This document shows positions 1-6,259 of a stretch of DNA of 19,051 nt, piece by piece. The DNA comes from Clostridia bacterium (GTDB lineage: Bacteria; Bacillota; Clostridia; Oscillospirales; CAG-382). Under the pieces are notes generated by a model. That model did not search any database and was not told the origin of the DNA. It saw nothing but the letters and a program-made list of their open reading frames with translations. Both the position numbers and the translations under genes were made by a program. The stretch is from NCBI GenBank assembly GCA_017560285.1, contig JAFYOG010000009.1, forward strand, positions 1-19,051, written 5' to 3'. Each line of letters begins with the position of its first letter. The stretch's first letter is position 1.

Positions 1-108
1 AGGTATATCGCACGCAGTTGCGTATATCGCAAATTCCGCTGGGAATTTATATCGCCGAAACTATTGTTTGCGAAGGCAAACAATAGTTTCCACGTGGCCG
101 GTTCTTGG
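1..108. repeat. Left, partial copy of a tandem duplication (repeat element plus rlmD tail)
   Basis: Positions 1-108 match 245-352 with only two differences (at 39 and 56, both C here and T in the other copy), so the period is 244 bases. The block contains ATATCGC heptamers at 5-11, 24-30 and 49-55, with the same 19- and 25-base spacing as the complete element. It also has the 15-bp terminal hairpin (57-71 with 76-90) and a copy of the last rlmD codons. The window begins inside this copy, so its left part and any further copies are out of view. Confidence 0.9.
61..108 (-). pseudogene. Duplicated 3' fragment of rlmD (last 15 codons and stop)
   Basis: Read on the minus strand this stretch repeats rlmD codons 434-448 and its TAG stop without a change (PRTGHVE, then TIVCLRKQ, then stop). 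It has no start codon and the rest of the gene is absent from this copy. It is therefore a remnant carried along by the 244-base tandem duplication, not a gene. Upstream on the minus strand it is joined through 17-20 unrelated bases to the outer GCGATAT heptamer of the complete element. Confidence 0.85.
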
Positions 109-127
109 GATAAGAAGCCTCTATTCT

Positions 128-334
128 GCGATATACTCGCTTTGCTCGCGCGATATATTTTTCAAATGCGATATAACCGTGCTTCGCTCGGTTGCGATAT
201 GATATAAATTCCCAATCACGTCCCGAAGGGACATATCGCACCGCAGGTATATCGCACGCAGTTGCGTATATCGCAAATTCCGTTGGGAATTTATATCGCT
301 GAAACTATTGTTTGCGAAGGCAAACAATAGTTTC
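128..334. repeat. GCGATAT/ATATCGC hairpin-array element, complete copy A
   Basis: GCGATAT occurs at 128-134, 150-156, 168-174 and 194-200. Its reverse complement ATATCGC occurs at 233-239, 249-255, 268-274 and 293-299. Most intervening spacers are small inverted repeats: ATTT/AAAT, AACCG/CGGTT, a central GTCCC/GGGAC, ACC/GGT, ACGC/GCGT and AAATTCC/GGAATTT. The first spacer (135-149) does not pair well. A 15-bp terminal hairpin (301-315 with 320-334, loop GAAG) follows and overlaps the 3' end of rlmD. The left heptamers can pair with the right ones in nested order, so the whole unit could fold as a stem of stacked four-way junctions. No open reading frame in it looks real. The family is unknown to me; a non-autonomous mobile palindromic repeat is the simplest reading. 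Confidence 0.85.
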
Positions 335-1651
335 CACGTGGCCGGTTCTTGGAAACAAATCAAAAGGAGTTGCCTCGCAGGTGGTATAGCCGTATTCCTT
401 AAAAATGGCGCAATCCCGTGCAAGGGTGGCGTGGTCGCAGGAAATATACAAAATTTCCTTGGGGGAAGCCTCTGCCACCGTTTGTATAACCTCTTTATCA
501 AGCCCTTTTCGGGGTGGGTCAACAATAATGGTATAAGGGTCGCCAAAGCGTTTTTTGCATTCCGCAACGCCTATTGCCGCATCGCCGCATACAAAAAGAG
601 TGTTTTCCTCGCTTCTGCCGTTAATTATTGCGTTTTCCTTTGCGTTTATTACGGCAGATTCTATAATCTCTACACCGCAAAGCTTATCTTCGCTGTTTGC
701 AAGGCAAATGCCTATGGTGCCTGCACCGCAATAAAGGTCTAAAATAACCTTGCCCTTTTTATCCGAAACAAGGCTTTTTCCTTTTTGGTAAAGCCGCTGT
801 GCCATTTCGGCGTTAACCTGATAAAACGCCGTGGGGGAAATATTAAAGGTCTTGCCGCAAAGGGTATCCTGCAAAACCTTATCGCCCAAAAGGCAAATAG
901 TTTCGGTGCCGAAAATAACGTTATCGCGGCGCTTGTTTATGTTTATATGTATACCCGTAATACAATCAAACTTTGCCTTAAGCTTTTCTGCCAAGGGTAA
1001 AAGCTTTTTGTGGTTTTCGGTAACCACCAAGCAAACCAAAATATCGCCCTTGCGGTTCTTGCGCATTACAATATGGCGCAAAACACCCTTTCCCGTGGCT
1101 TCGTCATAGGGCTTTAAAAAGCTTTTGTTGGCAATTTCGGCACAGCAAGCCCCAATTTGTGTAAAAACGTTATCCTGCAAAAGGCATTGCTCGTGGGGGA
1201 TAATTCTGTGGGAACGCTTTGCGTAATAGCCGAAAACGCATTCCCCGTTTTCCCCTTTTCCAAAGGGGTATTGAACCTTGTTGCGGTATTTGCTTTCAGC
1301 CCCAATTTCGGTAGGGTTAACCAAAATATCCATATTGCCTATTCTGGCAAAGGATTGCTTTACAAAGTTCTGCTTAAGCTCTGCTTCGGCAGAATATAAA
1401 ATATGCTGTAACGAGCAACCGCCGCATTTTTTTGCAACGGGGCATTGCGGCTCTGTACGCGCTTTAGACGGCTTAACAAGCTCGAGCAATTTTGCAAAGG
1501 CGTGGCTTTTAAGCTCCTTTAACACAAGGCATTTTGCAACGTCGCCTATTGCGGTATCCGCAACGAAATAAACCTTGCCGTCGCTTCTGCCAACGCCAAA
1601 GCCCTCGGGGGTTATATCGGTTATTTCAAGCTCTAAAATATCGTTCTTCAT
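305..1651 (-). CDS. rlmD: 23S rRNA (uracil-C5)-methyltransferase, RlmD/RumA family
   Basis: This 448-residue protein would methylate carbon 5 of a uridine in 23S rRNA using S-adenosylmethionine. A TRAM-like RNA-binding region fills residues 1-60. Cysteines 70, 76, 79 and 156 fit the [4Fe-4S] ligands of the RumA family. The SAM-binding motif LDLYCGAGTIG is at about 304-314 and DPPRKGLD at 378-385. The catalytic cysteine lies in SCD (Cys405) and the general-base glutamate in HVETIV (Glu440). Length is normal. The gene is last in an operon with rnfC-like and rnfD-like genes; its ATG lies 9 bases after the rnfD stop, so translation is probably coupled. Oddly, the codons from Glu440 to the stop form one arm and part of the other arm of a 15-bp hairpin that ends the adjacent repeat element. 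Whether its target is U1939, U747 or both (as in Bacillus RlmCD) cannot be told from sequence. Confidence 0.93.
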   Translation of the reverse strand: MKNDILELEITDITPEGFGVGRSDGKVYFVADTAIGDVAKCLVLKELKSHAFAKLLELVKPSKARTEPQCPVAKKCGGCSLQHILYSAEAELKQNFVKQSFARIGNMDILVNPTEIGAESKYRNKVQYPFGKGENGECVFGYYAKRSHRIIPHEQCLLQDNVFTQIGACCAEIANKSFLKPYDEATGKGVLRHIVMRKNRKGDILVCLVVTENHKKLLPLAEKLKAKFDCITGIHININKRRDNVIFGTETICLLGDKVLQDTLCGKTFNISPTAFYQVNAEMAQRLYQKGKSLVSDKKGKVILDLYCGAGTIGICLANSEDKLCGVEIIESAVINAKENAIINGRSEENTLFVCGDAAIGVAECKKRFGDPYTIIVDPPRKGLDKEVIQTVAEASPKEILYISCDHATLARDCAIFKEYGYTTCEATPFDLFPRTGHVETIVCLRKQ

Positions 1652-1660
1652 TCCAAAAAA

Positions 1661-2668
1661 TCAAGCGGCGGGAATTTGTTCTTCCTTTTGCTTTTTCTTT
1701 CTGATTTTATCTTTGGGGCGGGTAAATTTTTCTATAAAGGGCGAAACAACGTTAAGCAATAAAACGATATAATATCCGCACTCTATTCCGCCAAAAAGCT
1801 TGCGGCATATAAATATAAGGCAACCGCACACCGCACCGAAAATTACCTTGCCAAGGCTTGTAAGAGGCACCGTGTGGCTTTCGCTAAGGGCAAAAACCGA
1901 AATAAAGGCTATCCCGCCTGAAAGCAGAACGCTGTACGCGTAATAATTGCTTTCCGCATCCCCCGATGGGAACACCAACGAAAGCACCAAAATGGGGAAC
2001 AGCATCGCCGCGGTGCAGTTAAAGCTTGCTTCCTTGCGGATTAAAAGCCAAATTAACGAAACCGCCATAGCGGCAACGGCAATCTCGCCTATGTTGCCGG
2101 ATGCAAAGCCGTAAAGCTGTGCAAGAACACCGTCCTCGTAAACACTGCCGTCGGCCATATATTCCAAGGGCGATAAAACCCTGTAGCCTTGCACTAATTT
2201 GCCGTCTAAAACGGGGGTGAAGGCAGAAAAATAAGCAAAGGGGCGGGTAAAGGAGGTCATTAACCCGTTAAAGCATAAATAAAGGGTTGCGGTAGAGAAT
2301 ATAAAGGGGTTAAAAAGCCGTTTGCCCCGTATAACCCGCAAATTCTTTGCAACAACGACCAAAGCCGCCGAGCAAACGGGCAAAAACAAGGGCACCACTA
2401 CGGGCATACAAAATACGGTTAAAACCGAATATATCGCCGCCATACCGTCTATCTGCCAGCCCTTTTCGGCTTTTAAAATATATTTTTGGGCGATATAATC
2501 AAAGCCCAACCCAAAAGCCGCGGCAACAACGCAAAGGGTAATAACCCTTGCGCCGAAAACAAACACGCTCCAGATTAAAACGGGCAAAAGGGCAATCGCC
2601 CAATCCTTGGTTCTGCCCCAATAATCCTTTTGGGTGTGTATATAGGGGGGTAACGCGGTTTTATTCAT
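1661..2668 (-). CDS. rnfD: RnfD/NqrB-family membrane protein (divergent Rnf subunit D)
   Basis: The 335-residue product is an integral membrane protein with about eight to ten hydrophobic segments and a lysine-rich cytoplasmic tail (about 317-330). RnfD-family marks are the N-terminal PPYIHTQ, the LFNPF segment at 118-122 (family FNPA), GNIGE at 191-195 (family GSIGE) and the last helix pair RKLFGGIECGYYIVLLLNV at about 289-307. In the family this subunit carries FMN covalently bound to a threonine in an (S/T)GAT-P-L motif. Here the matching place reads VLSPL (164-168), so the GAT signature is gone and only a serine remains. The start overlaps the end of the rnfC-like gene by 8 bases. No rnfA, B, E or G lies next to it. 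Family membership is solid; a working ion-pumping role is not shown. Confidence 0.8.
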   Translation of the reverse strand: MNKTALPPYIHTQKDYWGRTKDWAIALLPVLIWSVFVFGARVITLCVVAAAFGLGFDYIAQKYILKAEKGWQIDGMAAIYSVLTVFCMPVVVPLFLPVCSAALVVVAKNLRVIRGKRLFNPFIFSTATLYLCFNGLMTSFTRPFAYFSAFTPVLDGKLVQGYRVLSPLEYMADGSVYEDGVLAQLYGFASGNIGEIAVAAMAVSLIWLLIRKEASFNCTAAMLFPILVLSLVFPSGDAESNYYAYSVLLSGGIAFISVFALSESHTVPLTSLGKVIFGAVCGCLIFICRKLFGGIECGYYIVLLLNVVSPFIEKFTRPKDKIRKKKQKEEQIPAA

Positions 2669-3872
2669 TGCTGTCGCCCTCCTTGGTTTTAATAAGGTTC
2701 ATTAAAGGGATAGCGCTTGGGCAAACATATTCGCAAGCGCCGCAGGCAACGCATTTTTCGTACATACGTTGGCTTTTGCCCAATAAAATTTCGGCAGGGA
2801 ACAGCTTTACAGGGCAAACGTTGGCGCATTCCCCGCAGGAAATACAGGGTTTTTGGGGGATTTTTTTATCCTCTGCCGCCAAAATAGCTATGGTGCTGTC
2901 GTCCAACGCGCCCGCAACCTGTTGCCCCGAAAGCAAAGAGTTTTTAACAATAAGCTTATCTTGGGGGAACCCGTTGCAAATAACCTGCAAATCGTGGAAG
3001 GTTATCCCGCGGGGAACCGAAAAATTACCGCCGTTTTCGAACCCGTCGCCGCAAAGCGTAACAAAACGGCGGGTTTGGGGCATACCGCTTACCATTGCGT
3101 TAAAAAGGGCAATGGCGGCTTCGGCAGAAACAATAAGAATTCCGTTTTCCGCAGGTGTTTCGTTCATATCTAAATTTTTAACGTAAAGCGCATAAACCAA
3201 GGCGCGGTCGGTATAAGGGTATTTTTCCTCTAAGGGCGCCGCCGCAAAAAGCTTTTCGTCGTGGGCATAGCCGCCTATGGCGTTAATAACCTTCTTTTTG
3301 CCGCATTCCAAGGCAAAAACGCATTTTAAAGCACCCGTCGCCTGCAGCAAAATCTTACTGCCGTAAACAAGCTGTCTTGCGTTTTCCAGGCAAACCTGCT
3401 CTAACAGTGCGCTGTGGGGGAAGGGCTCGGTGCAATCTATAACCACCCTGCGGCAGTTTTCTGTTTGGGATAAAAGCTTCCACAAGGGCATACCGCTTCT
3501 TGAGTCCATAACCGCAAACTGCCTTGCGGCAAAAATAATATCCTCTTTGGTAAGCTGTGTAAGAGCGCGCTGTTCCGGCTCGTAAGGGGGCGTTTGGTTG
3601 TTTTCGCCGTCGCTTATAACCGTAAAATAAAGGGAACCCTCTATTTCCAAAACGCCGTTAAAGCAACCGCTTACCGATGCATAAACGGGGGTGCCGTCGG
3701 AAAAGCCCAAAAGCTCGCCGCCGTAAACCTGCGCCCCTATTTCTGCAACCAAGGAATATTCCTCGCCTGCGGCAATACAAATTGCCCAGCAGTTATCTAT
3801 ATATTTAATTTCGCTGTCGGCAAAGAGCTTCTTTGCGTTAATATGCACTCCGCCGTGAAATTTAAGAACCAT
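2661..3872 (-). CDS. rnfC: RnfC-family iron-sulfur protein (divergent Rnf subunit C)
   Basis: The 403-residue product is shorter than typical RnfC (about 430-450). The N-terminal FHGGVH (5-10) and the biotinyl-like ASVSG (65-69) match RnfC. So do PAENGILIVSAEAA (about 220-240), the RRFVTLCGDG strand and the GNFSVPRG region. Two [4Fe-4S] motifs stand at the C-terminus: Cys343, 346, 349, 353 and Cys374, 377, 380, 384. In RnfC/NuoF-type proteins a glycine-rich GGAGFPTHVKL loop and an NGAECEP loop form the FMN/NADH site. Here the equivalents read DSRSGMPLWKLL (123-134) and VVIDCTEP (143-150), so that site is badly eroded. The ferredoxin-like part looks functional. The ATG has a GGAG ribosome binding site 9 bases upstream. 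It is the first gene of the operon with rnfD-like and rlmD. Electron transfer at the membrane is likely; NADH oxidation is doubtful. Confidence 0.8.
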   Translation of the reverse strand: MVLKFHGGVHINAKKLFADSEIKYIDNCWAICIAAGEEYSLVAEIGAQVYGGELLGFSDGTPVYASVSGCFNGVLEIEGSLYFTVISDGENNQTPPYEPEQRALTQLTKEDIIFAARQFAVMDSRSGMPLWKLLSQTENCRRVVIDCTEPFPHSALLEQVCLENARQLVYGSKILLQATGALKCVFALECGKKKVINAIGGYAHDEKLFAAAPLEEKYPYTDRALVYALYVKNLDMNETPAENGILIVSAEAAIALFNAMVSGMPQTRRFVTLCGDGFENGGNFSVPRGITFHDLQVICNGFPQDKLIVKNSLLSGQQVAGALDDSTIAILAAEDKKIPQKPCISCGECANVCPVKLFPAEILLGKSQRMYEKCVACGACEYVCPSAIPLMNLIKTKEGDSNE

Positions 3873-3902
3873 TAATTCCGCTCCATATAATTATTCATTA
3901 TA

Positions 3903-3930
3903 AGTATATCATATTAAGGTAAATTTTCAA
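3903..3930 (-). promoter_or_regulatory. Probable sigma-A promoter of the rnfC-rnfD-rlmD operon
   Basis: On the minus strand TTGAAA (3925-3930) is followed after 16 bases by TATACT (3903-3908), about 30 bases before the rnfC-like ATG. A second TATAAT (3898-3903) is badly spaced from it. The region is AT-rich, so a chance match is possible. Confidence 0.55.
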
Positions 3931-3961
3931 GTATTTCTGCAATAAGTTTTGTAACTAATTC

Positions 3962-3990
3962 TTGAAAATTATGTCGAAGTATAGTATAAT
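3962..3990 (+). promoter_or_regulatory. Sigma-A promoter of the DUF4364-nth-ttcA operon
   Basis: TTGAAA (3962-3967) and a perfect TATAAT (3985-3990) are separated by 17 bases. Transcription should start near 3997, leaving a leader of about 45 bases before the first gene. Confidence 0.75.
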
Positions 3991-4043
3991 GGCTATCCAA
4001 AGAATTTTAAAAATGCAAAATAAAACCGAAACGGGTGATATTT

Positions 4044-4589
4044 TTGAAGCTTGAAAACCCAACAGACGTAAAAATATTTATATTATTCTTGCTTAACAGC
4101 GTGGGCGAGGCATTAAACTATAACACCGTTCACGATATTGTGGTTCAGGACGAATTTGTTAACCACTTCGATTTTGCCATCTGCTTTTCCGAGCTTTTAG
4201 AGCGCGGTCAGATTATAGAGCTTGGCGAAGAGGGCAACCGCCTTTATGCCGTTTCCCACACGGGCAAAAGCGTTTTGGAAAGCTACGAAAGCAAGCTTTT
4301 AACCGTTATTAAGGATAGAGCTCTGCGCAGTGCCTTGCGTTTAATTGCCTTTAACCGCAGCGGTAACCGTATAATAAGCCGTATTACCGAGGAAGCCAAC
4401 GGTTATTCCTTGCATTGCTCTATTATCGATAACCAAAAAACCATTTTTTCCACACAGGTTTTCGTTACCGAGCGTGCCTATGCCGAAAAGCTTAAGCGCA
4501 ATTTCGACGACAGAGCCGAAATTATCTACCGCGGCTCGCTTTCGCTGCTTTCCGGTGACGTAAACTTTATTTTTGAAGATTGGTCATGA
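4044..4589 (+). CDS. DUF4364 family protein
   Basis: The 181-residue product matches the DUF4364 family, a Clostridia family of unknown molecular role. An N-terminal winged-helix-like segment (about residues 1-75) is followed by an alpha/beta part ending in AEKLKRNF and IIYRGSLSLLSGD. I chose the TTG at 4044 because GGTGAT (4034-4039), a good match to the 3' part of the Shine-Dalgarno sequence, sits 4 bases before it. A GTG at 4035 in the same frame has no binding site of its own. The stop codon overlaps the nth start as ATGA, so the two are translationally coupled. A DNA-binding or regulatory role is suggested only by the predicted fold. Confidence 0.8.
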   Translation: MKLENPTDVKIFILFLLNSVGEALNYNTVHDIVVQDEFVNHFDFAICFSELLERGQIIELGEEGNRLYAVSHTGKSVLESYESKLLTVIKDRALRSALRLIAFNRSGNRIISRITEEANGYSLHCSIIDNQKTIFSTQVFVTERAYAEKLKRNFDDRAEIIYRGSLSLLSGDVNFIFEDWS

Positions 4590-5215
4590 ATAATAAAATC
4601 AACGGTATAATTTCCGTTTTAGAGCAAATTTATCCCAACGTTCAGTGCGGGTTGCATTGGCAGGAGGACCCTTACAGATTGCTTATTATGGCAATACTTT
4701 CGGCGCAATGCACCGATGCAAGGGTAAATATTGTTTCTAAATCGCTTTTTAAGCAGTTCCCAACCCCCGCCGATATGGCAAACGCCCCTTTGGGCGATAT
4801 CGAAAACGCCATACGCTCGGTGGGCTTGTACCGTTCCAAGGCAAGGGCGCTAAAGGAATGCTGTCAACGGCTTACCACCGTTTACGGCGGTGTAATACCC
4901 GACCAAATGAAAGAGCTTTTAACCCTTCGGGGCGTTGGCAGAAAGGTTGCCAACCTGCTTTTGGGGGATATATACGGCCTTGGCGGAATAGTTGCCGATA
5001 CCCATTGCATACGTATTTGCGGTCGGTTAGGGTTTACCGAAGGTAAGGACCCTTTAAAGACCGAAAGAGTTATGTCTAAGCTTATCCCCTTGGAAAAACA
5101 AAGCGATTTTTGCCACCGAATAGTAATATTCGGCAGGGAAGTGTGCACCGCCCGCTCGCCCAAATGCAAGGAATGCCCTATTAAAATATATTGCGATTAC
5201 GGAACAGATTTATGA
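4586..5215 (+). CDS. nth: Endonuclease III (DNA glycosylase/AP lyase)
   Basis: The enzyme removes oxidised pyrimidines from DNA and cleaves the resulting abasic site (base excision repair). Starting at the ATG at 4586 the product has 209 residues, and its key positions fall on the same numbers as in the E. coli enzyme. The helix-hairpin-helix is LRGVGRKVAN with catalytic Lys120. The catalytic aspartate lies in VADTH (Asp138). The [4Fe-4S] cluster ligands are Cys187, 194, 197 and 203. An upstream in-frame TTG at 4580 is possible but the ATGA overlap with the DUF4364 stop favours 4586. The gene overlaps the next one by ATGA as well. Confidence 0.96.
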   Translation: MNNKINGIISVLEQIYPNVQCGLHWQEDPYRLLIMAILSAQCTDARVNIVSKSLFKQFPTPADMANAPLGDIENAIRSVGLYRSKARALKECCQRLTTVYGGVIPDQMKELLTLRGVGRKVANLLLGDIYGLGGIVADTHCIRICGRLGFTEGKDPLKTERVMSKLIPLEKQSDFCHRIVIFGREVCTARSPKCKECPIKIYCDYGTDL

Positions 5216-5952
5216 TAAATTCCAAAGCTTTGCAAAAATTAATGTCATATACCCGCCGCGCTATCGAGGAATACGATATGATACAAGAGGGCGACAAAAT
5301 CGCCGTAGGCGTTTCCGGCGGGAAGGATAGCCTTGCCCTGCTTTGCGCATTGCACGGGCTTTCCCGATTTTATCCCAAAAGGTTCGAAATAGTCCCCGTA
5401 AACCTGCGTATGGGGTTCCCCAACGAAACCGACGAGGTTTCCCGCAGTTTATGCGCCGAATTAGGCTTAGAATTAAAAAGCGTTGACAGCGATATTTATT
5501 CGGTAGTGTTCGAAATTCGCAAGGAAAAAAGCCCCTGCTCGCTGTGCGCGAATATGCGCCGCGGCGCTTTGCACAGCGCCGCCAAGGATTTGGGCTGTAA
5601 CAAGCTTGCCTTGGGCCACCATTTCGACGATGCGGTGGAAACCATACTTATGAATTTGTTTATAGAGGGCAGGTTCGATTGCTTCCGCCCCGTAACCTAT
5701 TTAAGCCGCAGCGATATTTCGGTTATCCGCCCCTTGCTTTACGCCCCCGAAAAAGAGGTTAGCCATTTTGTAAGAGCCTGCGGAATAACCCCCGTTCCCA
5801 AAAATTGCCCTGCCGACGGTTATACCCGCCGGGAGGATGCAAAAACCAAGCTTGCAGAAATGGAACGCAACGATAAAGGCGTAAAACAGCGCATTTTTAA
5901 CGCTTGGGAAACCAGCCCCGTAAATATTTGCAGAAAGCATAAAGAAGAATAA
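5212..5952 (+). CDS. ttcA: TtcA-family tRNA 2-thiocytidine biosynthesis protein
   Basis: The 246-residue product is an N-type ATP pyrophosphatase of the TtcA family, which adenylates C32 of certain tRNAs and exchanges oxygen for sulfur. The PP-loop SGGKDS is at 35-40 and LGHHFDDAVET at 134-144. A CSLC pair (Cys109, Cys112) and Cys199 in NCP match the three ligands of the [4Fe-4S] cluster in TtcA. It is shorter than proteobacterial TtcA (about 310), as is usual for the Clostridia members. The ATG at 5212 overlaps the nth stop as ATGA; an upstream in-frame start near 5191 would lie inside nth and is unlikely. Substrate identity is inferred from family only; close relatives modify other tRNA positions. 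Confidence 0.85.
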   Translation: MINSKALQKLMSYTRRAIEEYDMIQEGDKIAVGVSGGKDSLALLCALHGLSRFYPKRFEIVPVNLRMGFPNETDEVSRSLCAELGLELKSVDSDIYSVVFEIRKEKSPCSLCANMRRGALHSAAKDLGCNKLALGHHFDDAVETILMNLFIEGRFDCFRPVTYLSRSDISVIRPLLYAPEKEVSHFVRACGITPVPKNCPADGYTRREDAKTKLAEMERNDKGVKQRIFNAWETSPVNICRKHKEE

Positions 5953-5985
5953 CGAAAAAATTCACTGCTTGTTACAGTATAAGAC

Positions 5986-6034
5986 AAAACTACCCGAATA
6001 AGAGAAAAAACTCTTTTTCGGGTAGTTGTTTTTT
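5986..6034 (+). terminator. Intrinsic terminator after the nth-ttcA operon
   Basis: AACTACCCGAA (5988-5998) pairs with TTCGGGTAGTT (6017-6027) over 11 bp, with AGAG/CTCT able to extend the hairpin inward. GTTTTTT follows directly (6028-6034). On the minus strand the hairpin is followed by TTTTG, so it may also stop transcripts from the WYL gene side. Confidence 0.9.
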
Positions 6035-6236
6035 GCGATATATTGCTATGCAATGCGATATTTTTGCCTTTTTGCAAAAGCGATATATTTACCTACCGTT
6101 AAATGCGATATGATACAAATCCCTTCGCGCCCCGCAGGGCATATCGCGTGGGGAACACATATCGCACGCCTTGGCGTATATCGCAAATCCCGTTAGGGAT
6201 TTATATCGCTGCATTGTGCTCGTTAAAGCACAATGC
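6035..6236. repeat. GCGATAT/ATATCGC hairpin-array element, complete copy B
   Basis: This is the second full copy and fills most of the 307-base gap between two convergent genes. GCGATAT stands at 6035-6041, 6055-6061, 6080-6086 and 6105-6111; ATATCGC stands at 6141-6147, 6159-6165, 6178-6184 and 6203-6209. All spacers are self-complementary: ATTGC/GCAAT, TTTTGC/GCAAAA, ATTTA/TAAAT, a central GCCC/GGGC, GTG/CAC, ACGCC/GGCGT and AAATCCC/GGGATTT. A 10-bp terminal hairpin follows (6211-6220 with 6227-6236). The spacer sequences differ from copy A, but the layout, the GATAYAAAT start of the centre, and the 19- and 25-base spacing of the last right-hand heptamers are the same. It directly abuts the T-run of the terminator. 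Confidence 0.87.
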
Positions 6237-6259
6237 TAATCAAGGGGATTTTTTGTTTT

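Noticed and set aside
128..299. Regularly spaced short repeats resembling a CRISPR array
   Set aside because: The repeated unit is only 7 bases, it inverts halfway through the element, and the spacers are themselves palindromic with no cas genes nearby.
128..334. Insertion sequence carrying its own transposase
   Set aside because: The element is about 200 bases and contains no coding sequence; if mobile it must depend on an enzyme encoded elsewhere.
47..567. Small open frames within and around the repeat element and the rlmD tail
   Set aside because: They consist of repeat sequence read in arbitrary frames or are shadows of rlmD, with no ribosome binding site or recognisable protein.
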